Positions 44,587-56,072 of a DNA stretch of 64,000 nt are shown here, piece after piece (the first letter of the stretch is position 1; the number at the start of each line of letters is the position of its first letter). The stretch is from contig CAVVPZ010000009.1 of NCBI GenBank assembly GCA_963750255.1, positions 425,378-489,377 of the forward strand. Direction: 5' to 3'. The notes under the pieces are model-generated. The model was given only the letters and a program-made list of their open reading frames with translations. It made no database searches and was not told the origin of the DNA. Origin of the DNA: DATLED01 sp963750255. GTDB lineage: Bacteria; Actinomycetota; Acidimicrobiia; Acidimicrobiales; CADCTF01. Made by a program: the position numbers and the translations under genes.

Positions 44587-44594
44587 CCTCACCC

Positions 44595-45224
44595 GTGCTG
44601 ATCGTGGGATTGACGGGTGGGATCGGGTCGGGCAAGTCGACGGTGGCGAGCTTGTTGGCGGCGCGGGGAGCCGTGATCGTCGACGCCGATGCGATCGTCC
44701 GCGAGCTTCAGGCGCCCGGCGGCGAGGCCTATGCGGGCATCGTCGAACGGTTCGGTCCGGGGGTCGTTGCCGCCGACGGCACCCTCGACCGCCCCGCGCT
44801 GGCGGCTCTCGTGTTCTCGGATGAGGCCGCCCGCCTCGACCTCAACAAGCTGACCCATCCGCTCGTCGGTCGAGAGATGGCCGCCCGCATGGCGGCCCAG
44901 GCCGACACCGACAACGTCGTGGTTCTCGACATCCCCCTCCTCGCCGAACGGGGCCGCGGCGCCTATCCGGTGGCGGGCGTGATCGTCGTCGACTGCCCGA
45001 TCGACCTTGCCGTCGAACGCCTGGTGGCCCACCGGGGGTTCACCGAGGCCGACGCCCGGGCACGGGTCGCGGCTCAGATCTCGAGAGAGGACCGTCGGGC
45101 CATCGCCGACGTCGTGGTCGACAACGGGGGAGCGATCGGCGACCTCGAGGCGCAGATGGCCGGCGTGTGGAACTGGATCGAGGGCCTCCGCTCGTCGACG
45201 GGTGCCGCGCCGACTGGCGGCTGA
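44595..45224 (+). CDS. coaE: Dephospho-CoA kinase
   Basis: 209 residues; phosphorylates dephospho-CoA in the last step of CoA synthesis. Seen: IVGLTGGIGSGKSTVASLLA (P-loop), VIVDADAIVRELQAPGG, KLTHPLVGREMAARM, VVLDIPLLAERG and DCPIDLAVERLVAHRGFTEA with DARARVAAQISREDR, the CoaE lid region. GTG 44595 gives a start immediately before the P-loop, as usual. Single-domain form without the C-terminal GrpB-like domain found in mycobacteria. A hairpin follows the gene. Confidence 0.95.
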   Translation: MLIVGLTGGIGSGKSTVASLLAARGAVIVDADAIVRELQAPGGEAYAGIVERFGPGVVAADGTLDRPALAALVFSDEAARLDLNKLTHPLVGREMAARMAAQADTDNVVVLDIPLLAERGRGAYPVAGVIVVDCPIDLAVERLVAHRGFTEADARARVAAQISREDRRAIADVVVDNGGAIGDLEAQMAGVWNWIEGLRSSTGAAPTGG

Positions 45225-45251
45225 CCGCCCGGGGGACTGACGGCCCCTGAG

Positions 45252-45287
45252 TCCAGCGAGCGCTGCGGCGACCGCGTGCGCGCTGGA
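45252..45287 (+). terminator. Hairpin after coaE
   Basis: TCCAGCG (45252-45258) pairs with CGCTGGA (45281-45287), extended by GCGC tracts. There is no U-run, so an intrinsic terminator is uncertain. Confidence 0.35.
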
Positions 45288-45300
45288 GTCCGCTCGTGGA

Positions 45301-45306
45301 TACGCT
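45301..45306 (+). promoter_or_regulatory. Possible -10 TACGCT, DUF3494 gene
   Basis: TACGCT about 98 bases before ATG 45404 would give a leader near 90 bases; no clear -35 is seen and the leader has no structure I recognise. Confidence 0.25.
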
Positions 45307-45403
45307 GGAGCACCCCTGAGAGGGGACGCCTGGTTTGGACGCAGGAGGCTTTCGCTCCCCGTCGCCGAGGCACGACGCGACCTCTCCGAACGGAAGAGAC
45401 TCC

Positions 45404-46459
45404 ATGTCGTTTGTTCGCCCCTCACCGCTGCCGGGCAGCTGGACGCGGCGCGGGGCTGTCGCTGTCGCCACCATTGCCATGCTGGCGGTGGGAATACCGG
45501 CTCGGGCGGCCACGACGATCGGCCTTGGCACCGCCGGTCCCTTCGCCGTTCTGGCTGGTTCCGGTCTCACCAACACCGGAGCCACGACGATCACCGGCGA
45601 CGTCGGCACCTTTCCCACGGCTTCGATGACCGGATTCGACACGGTGGTGCTCGCCGGGGTCAACCACGGAGGTGACGCTGTGTCGCAGCAGGCCAAGCAG
45701 GACCTGCGGACCGGGTACGACCAGGCCTTCGCCAGCGCCCCGGCCACCGCCGTGGCCACCGAACTGGGTGGTTCCACCCTGACCCCTGGCGTCTACCACG
45801 GCGCCACACTCGAGATCACCGGGGCGCTGACCCTCGACACCCTCGGTGATCCCGATGCCGTGTTCGTCTTCCAGAGCGACTCCACGCTGATCACTGCGTC
45901 GGCCAGTCAGGTCGTCGTTCTCGGCGGTGCGACCGCGTGCAACGTCTTCTGGCAGGTCGGGTCGTCGGCCACGTTGGGCTCCGATGCCGCCCTCGTCGGG
46001 ACCATCCTGGCGTCCACCTCGATCTCAGCCGGAGACGGCGCCTCGGTCCAAGGTCGCCTCCTGGCCCTCGACGGTGCGGTCACGCTCCAGCACAACACCA
46101 TCACGACTCGTGGTTGTGACCGCGGCGGCGAACCCGGGTCGACGACCACGACGTCAACGCCCTCCGGTGGTCTCACCACGAGTCAGCCGGCGTCGAACGT
46201 CCCGCCGGGCGGCGACGCAGGCGGCACGACTGCGTCGCCAGGGTCCGGCGGGGCCAACCCGCCGGGCACGACGGGCACGACGGGGTCGCCGCCTGGCGAC
46301 TCGGTCACCCTCACAGAACTACCCCGTACTGGCATCGACGGAGGGCTGGTGGTGCCGGGGGCGATGTTGGTCGGCCTTGGCTCCGTGTTCGTCCGTCTCG
46401 CCGCCGGCAGTCGCCTTCGACGCGCTGCTTCCTTCGACTTTTGGAGTCCACGCCAATGA
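45404..46459 (+). CDS. DUF3494 ice-binding-like surface protein with LPRTG signal
   Basis: 351 residues. Signal peptide to about residue 36 (GIPARAA), then a DUF3494 beta-helix domain at about 37-235: LGTAGPFAVLAGSGLTNTGA, TITGDVGTFP, ALTLDTLGDPDAVFVFQSDS, NVFWQVGSSATLGSDAALVG and TILASTSISAGDGASVQGRL. A Ser/Thr/Gly/Pro linker leads to LPRTG, a hydrophobic stretch and basic RLRRAA, a sortase sorting signal. The family includes ice-binding proteins and adhesins; which applies here cannot be told. ATG 45404 has GGAAGAG upstream. No sortase gene is in the window. Confidence 0.88.
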   Translation: MSFVRPSPLPGSWTRRGAVAVATIAMLAVGIPARAATTIGLGTAGPFAVLAGSGLTNTGATTITGDVGTFPTASMTGFDTVVLAGVNHGGDAVSQQAKQDLRTGYDQAFASAPATAVATELGGSTLTPGVYHGATLEITGALTLDTLGDPDAVFVFQSDSTLITASASQVVVLGGATACNVFWQVGSSATLGSDAALVGTILASTSISAGDGASVQGRLLALDGAVTLQHNTITTRGCDRGGEPGSTTTTSTPSGGLTTSQPASNVPPGGDAGGTTASPGSGGANPPGTTGTTGSPPGDSVTLTELPRTGIDGGLVVPGAMLVGLGSVFVRLAAGSRLRRAASFDFWSPRQ

Positions 46460-46965
46460 CCTCGCTCGATCCCCTCGCCCCGTTCGTCGACAATGAACTG
46501 GTCACCCTGCGCGCCCAGCAGCGCCGGCTGCTGGCCGACATCCCCGACTGGGTTGTCGACGGGCTCCTCCACGGAATGCCGAAGACGGAGCTTCCCCTCT
46601 CGACTGCCGGCGGGCGGGCCGAGCTGCGCTTGCGACGGCTGGCAGCCGACGAACTCCGGGGAGCGCACGCCGTCATCTCGCGAGCGGGCAAGGCGGTGGC
46701 CGCCGGCGAGGTGCTCGACGTGATGGAGCAGTGGGTCCGCTCGGCCGGCGGCGATGCCGCCGAACTCCTCACCGAGCTGGTCGAGACGCTCCGCAGCGAG
46801 CTGGCCGACATGCCAGGTCCCGAGGAGGATCTCCGCCCCATGAACCGCATGGTCGTGCTGCTCGACCTGGCCGACCGTGCCGCCACCGACGGCTATCGAG
46901 ACGCCCGCCTCGACAGCGGCCGTGCGCTCGCCGTCGGGAAACCCGTTGTCACACCCCCCTCGTAG
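46456..46965 (+). CDS. Helical protein coupled to DUF3494 gene
   Basis: 169 residues, soluble, acidic, mainly helical, no Cys. Seen: VTLRAQQRRLLADIPDWVVD, AELRLRRLAADELRGAHAVI and EQWVRSAGGDAAELLTELVE. I do not recognise a family. The ATG overlaps the stop of the LPRTG protein gene (ATGA), implying coupled translation, although this product has no signal peptide. It ends nine bases before uvrB. Confidence 0.7.
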   Translation: MTSLDPLAPFVDNELVTLRAQQRRLLADIPDWVVDGLLHGMPKTELPLSTAGGRAELRLRRLAADELRGAHAVISRAGKAVAAGEVLDVMEQWVRSAGGDAAELLTELVETLRSELADMPGPEEDLRPMNRMVVLLDLADRAATDGYRDARLDSGRALAVGKPVVTPPS

Positions 46966-46968
46966 ACT
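46963..46968 (+). promoter_or_regulatory. -10 hexamer TAGACT, uvrB
   Basis: TAGACT overlaps the stop of the upstream gene (TAG) and ends six bases before GTG 46975; leaderless start inferred. Confidence 0.5.
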
Positions 46969-46974
46969 GGGTTC

Positions 46975-49011
46975 GTGACCGCCGCCTCTGCTACCTCGCC
47001 GCGGTTCGAGGTCGTCAGCGACTTCGAGCCGGCTGGCGATCAGCCCGCCGCCATTGCCGCCTTGAGCGCGGGACTGGAGCGGGGCGACCGGTTCCAGACC
47101 CTGCTCGGCATCACCGGGTCGGGCAAGTCGGCCACCATCGCCTGGACGATCCAACAGACGCAGCGTCCGACACTGATCATCGCTCCCAACAAATCGCTGG
47201 CCGCCCAGCTGGCCAACGAGATGCGAGAGTTCTTTCCGAAGAACCGGGTCGAATACTTCGTCAGCTACTACGACTACTACCAGCCCGAGGCATACATCCC
47301 CTCGAGCGACACCTATATCGAAAAGGACTCGTCGGTCAACGACGAGATCGACCGCCTGCGCCATGCGGCGACCTCGGCGTTGCTCACCCGGCGCGACGTC
47401 ATCGTCGTCGCGTCGGTGTCGTGCATTTACGGCTTGGGCTCGCCCGAGGAGTACGCCAAGCAGATCCTCTTCCTGCGCACCGGAGACGAGATCGACCAGC
47501 GCAAGATGCTGCGTCAGCTCGTCGACATGAACTACGAGCGCAACGACCAGAACCTGGTGCGGGGCAAGTTCCGGGTCCGCGGCGACACCGTCGAGCTGCA
47601 CCCCGCCTATGAGGAGTTCGCCCTTCGTATCGAGATGTTCGGCGACACCGTCGAGCGCATCACCCGTACCGACTCCTTGACCGGCGAGCTCCTCGGCGAT
47701 TTCGCCGAGGTCACCGTCTTTCCGGCCACGCACTACGTCGCCGGCGAGGACCGCCTCCGGACGGCCATCACCCGCATCGAAGACGAGTTGCAACAACAGC
47801 TGGCCCGCTTCGAGAGAGAGGGCAAGCTGCTCGAGGCCCAGCGGCTTCGGATGCGGGTGCAATACGACCTCGAGATGATCCAGGAGGTCGGGTATTGCAA
47901 CGGCATCGAGAACTACTCGGCGCCGATCGACGGTCGGGCCAAGGGCACGCCGCCACACACCCTCCTCGACTTCTTTCCCAAGGACTACCTCCTCGTCGTC
48001 GACGAGTCCCACGTCACCGTGCCCCAACTGCACGGCCAGTACGAGGGTGATCGGTCGCGCAAGGAAACCCTGATCGATCACGGCTTCCGGCTCCCGTCGG
48101 CGGCTGACAACCGACCGCTGCGTTTCGACGAGTTCTACGAGCGGGTCGGCCAGTGTGTCTTCCTCTCGGCCACGCCCTCGGCCTACGAGATCGGCCAGTC
48201 GTCGCAGGTCGTCGAGCAGATCGTCCGGCCCACAGGCCTCATCGACCCCGAAGTCATCGTCAAGCCGACCAAGGGACAGATCGACGATCTGATGGAGGCC
48301 ATCAACGCCCGGGTTGTCAACGAGGAGCGGGTGCTCGTCACCACGCTGACCAAGAAGATGGCCGAAGACCTGACCGACTATCTGCTCGAGATGGGCATCC
48401 GGGTCCGCTACCTCCACTCCGAGATCGACACCATCCAGCGCATCGAGATCCTCCGCGACCTCCGCAAGGGCGAGTTCGACGTCCTGGTCGGCATCAACCT
48501 CCTGCGCGAGGGTCTCGATCTCCCCGAGGTTTCGATGGTGGCCATCCTCGACGCCGACAAGGAGGGCTTCCTCCGGTCCGAGACGTCACTCATCCAGACC
48601 ATCGGGCGGGCGGCCCGCAACCTCAACGGGCAAGTGGTGATGTATGCCGACAAGGTCACCGACTCGATGCAGCGGGCCATCTCCGAGACCGAGCGGCGGC
48701 GGGCGCTGCAGCGCCAGTACAACATCGACCACGACATCACGCCGGTCTCGGTGGCCAAGGGCATCTCCGACATCCTCTCGCTCGTCGGCCGGGGCTCGGG
48801 CGGCGCCCCTGTGCCTGGCTCCGACAAGCGCAACCGCAAGCGGGACAAGAGCGACTTCTCCAACCTGCCCAAGGACGAAATCGCCCGGTTGGTGCGAGTC
48901 CTCACCGCCGAGATGAACGAGGCCTCGGCCGACCTTCGCTTCGAGTACGCGGCCAAGTTGCGCGACGAGATCAACGATCTGAAGAAGGAGCTCAAGGAAG
49001 TCTCCGTGTGA
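46975..49011 (+). CDS. uvrB: Excinuclease ABC subunit B
   Basis: 678 residues, the damage-verifying helicase-like subunit of nucleotide excision repair. Seen: FQTLLGITGSGKSATIAWTI (motif I), the beta-hairpin YDYYQPEAYIPSSDTYIEKD, VVDESHVTVPQLHGQY, VFLSATPSAYEIGQ, EERVLVTTLTKKMAEDLTDY, VGINLLREGLDLPEVSMVAI and FLRSETSLIQTIGRAARN, and a C-terminal UVR domain (LRFEYAAKLRDEINDLKKEL) that binds UvrC. The frame is intact. Its stop overlaps the next GTG by four bases; uvrA follows one gene later. Confidence 0.98.
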   Translation: MTAASATSPRFEVVSDFEPAGDQPAAIAALSAGLERGDRFQTLLGITGSGKSATIAWTIQQTQRPTLIIAPNKSLAAQLANEMREFFPKNRVEYFVSYYDYYQPEAYIPSSDTYIEKDSSVNDEIDRLRHAATSALLTRRDVIVVASVSCIYGLGSPEEYAKQILFLRTGDEIDQRKMLRQLVDMNYERNDQNLVRGKFRVRGDTVELHPAYEEFALRIEMFGDTVERITRTDSLTGELLGDFAEVTVFPATHYVAGEDRLRTAITRIEDELQQQLARFEREGKLLEAQRLRMRVQYDLEMIQEVGYCNGIENYSAPIDGRAKGTPPHTLLDFFPKDYLLVVDESHVTVPQLHGQYEGDRSRKETLIDHGFRLPSAADNRPLRFDEFYERVGQCVFLSATPSAYEIGQSSQVVEQIVRPTGLIDPEVIVKPTKGQIDDLMEAINARVVNEERVLVTTLTKKMAEDLTDYLLEMGIRVRYLHSEIDTIQRIEILRDLRKGEFDVLVGINLLREGLDLPEVSMVAILDADKEGFLRSETSLIQTIGRAARNLNGQVVMYADKVTDSMQRAISETERRRALQRQYNIDHDITPVSVAKGISDILSLVGRGSGGAPVPGSDKRNRKRDKSDFSNLPKDEIARLVRVLTAEMNEASADLRFEYAAKLRDEINDLKKELKEVSV

Positions 49012-50651
49012 GGCGGGCGGCCCTCGCCGGCCTCCTGCTGCTGGCCGCCTACGCCGGGTTGTCGCTTGGCAACTCGCCCCGCGGGTTCCTCGGGACGGAC
49101 ACCGGGGGAAAGGTTGCCACCCTCGAGGTGATGTCGGCCGCCGGCCGGTTCGACCCCGATCTCGGCTACTGGGCCGAGCGCTGGGACGCCGAGGGTGCAC
49201 TCCACCCGCTGGCGTTCACGACCCATACCGCATCGGGGCGGTGGGTCAACGTCACGACCCTCCCGGCCCTCTGGGTCGGCTGGCTGCTCTACGTAGCCGG
49301 CGGCTACCGCTTGGCGCTCCTCGTCCCGATGCTCGGCTCGGTCGCCACTGCGTTTGCGGCGCGCGCGTTGCTGCGGCGCCTCGGCTCGGCTCCGGGGCAC
49401 GCCTGGGCCGGGTTCTGGATCGTGGGTCTGGCCTCGCCCATGGCCGTCTACGCCCTCGACTTCTGGGAGCACTCGCTGGGGGTCGCCATGGCGGCGTGGG
49501 CCATGGTGCTGCTCGTCGACGCCCGCGACGCGAGCGGTCGTGCATGGTGGCGGATCGCGGGGGCGGGAGCGTTGCTCGGTGGGGCGGCGACGATGCGCAC
49601 CGAGGTGCTGGTCTACGTCGCTTGCGCCGGACTCGCCTGGGCCGCGATCGCCCTGCGGCGGCGGGCGTCGCTGGTGCGCGTCGTGGCGTTGGGGCTGGTG
49701 CTCGGCCTGGCATCCCTGGTCCCACTGGCCCTCAACGAAGTGGCCGAGCGAGCCGTGGTCGGGTCGACGGTCCGCGCTGGTCGGGCGGCAGGCACGGCGG
49801 TATCGGCCGGCGACGACCCGTCCGGACGTGTCGCAGAGGCCGCCATCACGCTCTTCGGCGTCGAGGGAACGACTGGCGGCATCCTCTTGGGTGCCGGTGT
49901 CGTCGCCCTGCTGGTCTTCGCCGTCCGGACCCGAGATCGGGGCATGGCGTTGGTGGCCGTGATCGGTGCCGGCGCCCTTACTGGCCTGCGTTTCCTCTTG
50001 GGCGGGTTGGGGTTCGTGCCCGGCCTGGCGCCGGCTTGGGTCGTCGTCGTCGCGGTCGCGGCCAGGCTGCCGTCACGATTGACCGGCGGACGCGACGGGC
50101 GCGCCCTCCTTCTCGCCGTGGCACTGGCCGCCGTGCCGCTCGTCCTCGCCACCCAGTTCCGCGGCGGTGCCGCTCCCCAGTGGGCAGGCCGCTACCTCCT
50201 CATCAGCGGGTTGCTCCTCGCCGTCGTCGGCTGGGCTGGCGTCGAGCACCGGCCGCTTGCATTGCGGGCCGGCCTCGGGGCCCTCGCGGCGCTCGTCACC
50301 GTCGCCGGTCTGACTTGGCTCTCGGTGCGATCCCACGACATCGATCGCACCTTCACCGCCTTGGGTGACCGCCACGACCCGGTGGTGGTCAGCGACGTCT
50401 ATTTCCTCGGACGCGAAGGCGGCGCGTTCTACTCCGAGCAACGTTGGCTCACTCTGAGCGGTGGCACGCGAGGGCGGCCCGCCGACGCGGCCCGGGTCCT
50501 CGACGAGGCCGGGATCGACCGATTCGCCTCGGTGCAAGACACCGAAAGTCGACCATTGTCATTCCCGGGCTACCACCGCGGCGGGGCCCGCCGGCTGCCG
50601 TTGTTCTCCGGCGTCGACCTCGTCGTGACCACGTGGAGTCGGAATGGCTAG
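49008..50651 (+). CDS. Multi-pass membrane protein between uvrB and uvrA
   Basis: 547 residues, about ten membrane helices and a C-terminal soluble part of about 120 residues (VVVSDVYFLGREGGAFYSEQ, AGIDRFASVQDTESRPLSFP). The first periplasmic loop starts PRGFLGTDTGGKVATLEVMS and contains FDPDLGYWAERWDAEGALHP, acidic residues placed as in GT-C glycosyltransferases, but no named family is recognised. The GTGA overlap with uvrB implies coupling. It is similar in layout to the proteins at 25581 and 40360. Confidence 0.72.
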   Translation: MRRAALAGLLLLAAYAGLSLGNSPRGFLGTDTGGKVATLEVMSAAGRFDPDLGYWAERWDAEGALHPLAFTTHTASGRWVNVTTLPALWVGWLLYVAGGYRLALLVPMLGSVATAFAARALLRRLGSAPGHAWAGFWIVGLASPMAVYALDFWEHSLGVAMAAWAMVLLVDARDASGRAWWRIAGAGALLGGAATMRTEVLVYVACAGLAWAAIALRRRASLVRVVALGLVLGLASLVPLALNEVAERAVVGSTVRAGRAAGTAVSAGDDPSGRVAEAAITLFGVEGTTGGILLGAGVVALLVFAVRTRDRGMALVAVIGAGALTGLRFLLGGLGFVPGLAPAWVVVVAVAARLPSRLTGGRDGRALLLAVALAAVPLVLATQFRGGAAPQWAGRYLLISGLLLAVVGWAGVEHRPLALRAGLGALAALVTVAGLTWLSVRSHDIDRTFTALGDRHDPVVVSDVYFLGREGGAFYSEQRWLTLSGGTRGRPADAARVLDEAGIDRFASVQDTESRPLSFPGYHRGGARRLPLFSGVDLVVTTWSRNG

Positions 50652-50671
50652 TCGAACACCTGTTCTCCCGG

Positions 50672-50677
50672 TATCCT
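50672..50677 (+). promoter_or_regulatory. -10 hexamer TATCCT, uvrA
   Basis: TATCCT ends seven bases before ATG 50685, with no Shine-Dalgarno in between; leaderless start inferred. Confidence 0.5.
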
Positions 50678-50684
50678 GAGCCCG

Positions 50685-53531
<2,847 letters not shown>

Positions 53532-53539
53532 GAAGGACC

Positions 53540-54424
53540 ATGTCAGTGACGGACCGATCCCGGTGGACTTCTCGCCGCCCTCAGGCGCCAACTGCGAGGG
53601 CCAAGTGCGGCGTCAGCCCCTCCGTCAGAGGTCCCAGCGCCGGACCCGACACCGGGAATCTTGGATATCTATGCCTCCGAGGCGCCCTCGCCCCAGCTAG
53701 CGGTCGACATCTTTGCGGGCGAGTGGTCGTCTCGGTTCCCACCCGGCTCCGACATAGACGGCGGTCAGGCGGAATTGTTCGAAGATCGCCGAATCAGTTG
53801 GATGATTGACCAGCTCGAGGGTGTGGAAGGGCTTCGGATTCTCGAGTTGGGTCCGTTGGAGGGCGGGCATACCTACATGCTTGACCGAGCCGGTGCCGAC
53901 GTGGTCGCGATCGAAGCCAACCAACGGGCGTATCTCAAGTGCCTAATCACGAAAGAAGTGCTGGCCTGCAACGAGCTCGCTTCTTGCATGGCGATTTCGT
54001 TGCTCACCTGAGGAACGGAGTCGAGCAATTCGACGTCGTTCTGGCCAGCGGCGTCTTGTACCACATGAGGGATCCATTCGAGCTTCTCGACTCGATTGCA
54101 CGTGTCACCTCCCGGCTCGTTCTCTGGACGCATTACTTCGATTCAAGTCGTCTGGACGAGCCCGAGATCGGCCGACTTTTCGACCTTCCGATGGAGACCC
54201 GGGAGGTGCAAGGACAGCAATACGTCCTTCACCCGCGTCGTTATCTTGACGCTCTCGCATGGGGTGGATTCTGCGGGGGGCCGGCCGAGACGGCGAACTG
54301 GCTCGAGCGAGATGAACTCCTGCGATATCTGGGCCAACTTGGCTTCGACAGAATTGAACTTGGGTTTGACGACCCAGGCAGCCAGAACGGTGCCAGCATT
54401 CTGCTCCTCGCTGAGCGAACGTGA
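53540..54424 (+). CDS. SAM-dependent methyltransferase of glycan locus (frameshifted)
   Basis: About 290 residues. The core reads LDIYASEAPSPQLAVDIFAG, LRILELGPLEGGHTYMLDRA (motif I), DVVAIEANQRAYLKCLITKE, then in the next frame FLHGDFVAHLRNG, FDVVLASGVLYHMRDPFELL and LVLWTHYFDSSRLDEPEIGR. Frame changes lie before 53660 and near 53960. Similar proteins accompany surface-polysaccharide clusters and methylate sugars; the target is unknown here. It follows uvrA by eight bases, but codon choice is less GC-biased than in uvrA, so I take it as the first gene of the glycan locus. Confidence 0.75.
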
Positions 54425-54437
54425 CCTCTGAGCCGTG

Positions 54438-55597
54438 TCAGGCCATCGACTCCGCTGCATTCAACACGTCCGCGACGTACCGTTCGGAGTCACCAAATGT
54501 TTCATCGGCATAGGTGCGCGCTCGGCTCCCCGATAGAGCTACGGAGGGAGGGTCGGTCAGGAGGAGCTCGACTAGCTCCTCAAATTCCCCGTAATTTCGA
54601 AACCAGAGTCCCGCATCTCCGACCTGGGCGTGATATTGGGACGCCCCGTTGGTGGCGTGCGCAAGGATGGGGACTCCATACGACATCGCTTCGATGGCGG
54701 CAATGCCGACAGCTCCGTATGACATCGGGTCGACGAGAGCTACTGCGTGACTGGTCGAACGCCAGAGGTCGAGTCTTGAAGCTCCAATCTCGCCGGCGAA
54801 GTCGGCAGGTAGACGATTTGCGGATGGTCCCACAGCCCGGATGGCCACCCTGCCGTCGAGATCCATGGTGAGAAATCTGGCCCACTGGGCCCAGGTCGAT
54901 GGTTGCTTGACCTTGGTCCAGTCCGCTGCAACTACAACGGTGGGCAGCGTCGGATAGGCGTTCGGGAGTGAGAGCGTGGCGAGGTCGTTGGTCTTGACCA
55001 CAAAGCCCACAGAACGGGAAGTGCTCGGCTTGCGTGCCGCCATCGTGGCCACCACGTCTGCTTCCTCGGACGAAGTCGAGTACAGGATCATGTCGGCGTG
55101 ATCGAGCACATCGAGTGTTGATGGGAGGTCGAGGGCATCGCGACTCCGTGGCACGGGGCGACGAGCACGCGGGAATGGTTGGCCAGCGTGCGGGCGGTAA
55201 AGACGGCTTGACCCGTCGTCGTGCCGACGAGGACGATGAGGTCGAACGCTCCGGTCGCAGGCCTCGGCGATCAGGCCCGGCGAGTACGACTCCGCCGTAC
55301 TCAGCAAGCCCCCGCTCCAGGGCGCGTAAACTACCGCGATGTCTGGTCCCGGTCCGGCCGATTGGCCGTCGCGCCCAGCACGGCGTGTGCAAGCTGAATC
55401 GCTCGGTGGTCGTTCCTGGGCATGGCTGCGTGTTGGTGAATTTCGAGGAGTCCTTCGGACCAGGACTTAGATCCGGCCCCGGTGACGAGCACGGTGACGG
55501 GGCCTGCGTGTGCAAGTGCGCCAGCAAGTCGACGGGCGACGACGTGTCCTTCGTCCCAACGATCGTTTACGCCGCCAGCAACGACCGCGACCTTCAC
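54438..55597 (-). CDS. Glycosyltransferase, GT4-like (frameshifted)
   Basis: About 385 residues over several frames. The N-terminus is MKVAVVAGGVNDRWDEGHVV, ARRLAGALAHAGPVTVLVTG; the middle has DHADMILYSTSSEEADVVA and LPTVVVAADWTKVKQPSTWA; the C-terminal nucleotide-binding half has VALVDPMSYGAVGIAAIEAM, SYGVPILAHATNGASQYHA and FGDSERYVADVLNAAE. This order fits retaining GT-B glycosyltransferases. At least three frame breaks lie between 55130 and 55340. The ATG overlaps the stop of the upstream gene by four bases. Confidence 0.72.
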
Positions 55598-56060
55598 GCA
55601 GTGGTCTCCGACCCTGAAGGTGGTTGGCGATCAGTGAAGCTGCCCCCGATCATCCCGCCGAGACTGTCAATCCGCTCGGTCATCCGGGCTGTCCGATCTT
55701 CGAGCGCGGCGCGGAGCAGCCGTACCTCCCGAAGAAGGTCGTCATGAGCGGTAATCCCTTCGTTCACCACTCGAACCACGTGGGCGCGGAACTCCTCATC
55801 GCGAGCGAAGACGGGCGCCAGAAGATGGGCGACCAGCTTGACCAGCCGACTCGCGGACGCGGTGCTTCGGCGCCCGGCTTCCAGCGAAAGGATCGACGAC
55901 TTCCGCGCCGCCAATGGAGGTTGAGGTACCTGAGATAAAGCGAGTACTGCAATTCGGCAGCCTGAATCTCGGGAAGTGGAGCCAGGATGGCGTCTCGCTT
56001 CCTCACGTCCTCCCAGACTTGCTCTACAAGCTCTCGGCTAGCCATTCGATCCAGATCCAC
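55594..56060 (-). CDS. Coiled-coil protein of glycan locus (frameshifted)
   Basis: About 155 residues: LDRMASRELVEQVWEDVRKR, DAILAPLPEIQAAELQYSLY, then after a frame change near 55900 SLEAGRRSTASASRLVKLVA, HLLAPVFARDEEFRAHVVRV and a helical tail LREVRLLRAALEDRTARMTE. Similar helical segments occur next to, or fused with, polysaccharide glycosyltransferases, but I cannot name the family. The start (GTG 56060 or the ATG 15 bases in) follows GAGGAGG on the minus strand. Confidence 0.6.
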
Positions 56061-56072
56061 GGATCAACCTCC

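Noticed and set aside
45290..45403. A c-di-AMP or c-di-GMP riboswitch before the DUF3494 gene
   Set aside because: I could not match the conserved core of either class.
46183..48417. A 744-codon minus-strand open frame over the DUF3494 gene and uvrB
   Set aside because: Antisense shadow of uvrB caused by high GC at third codon positions.
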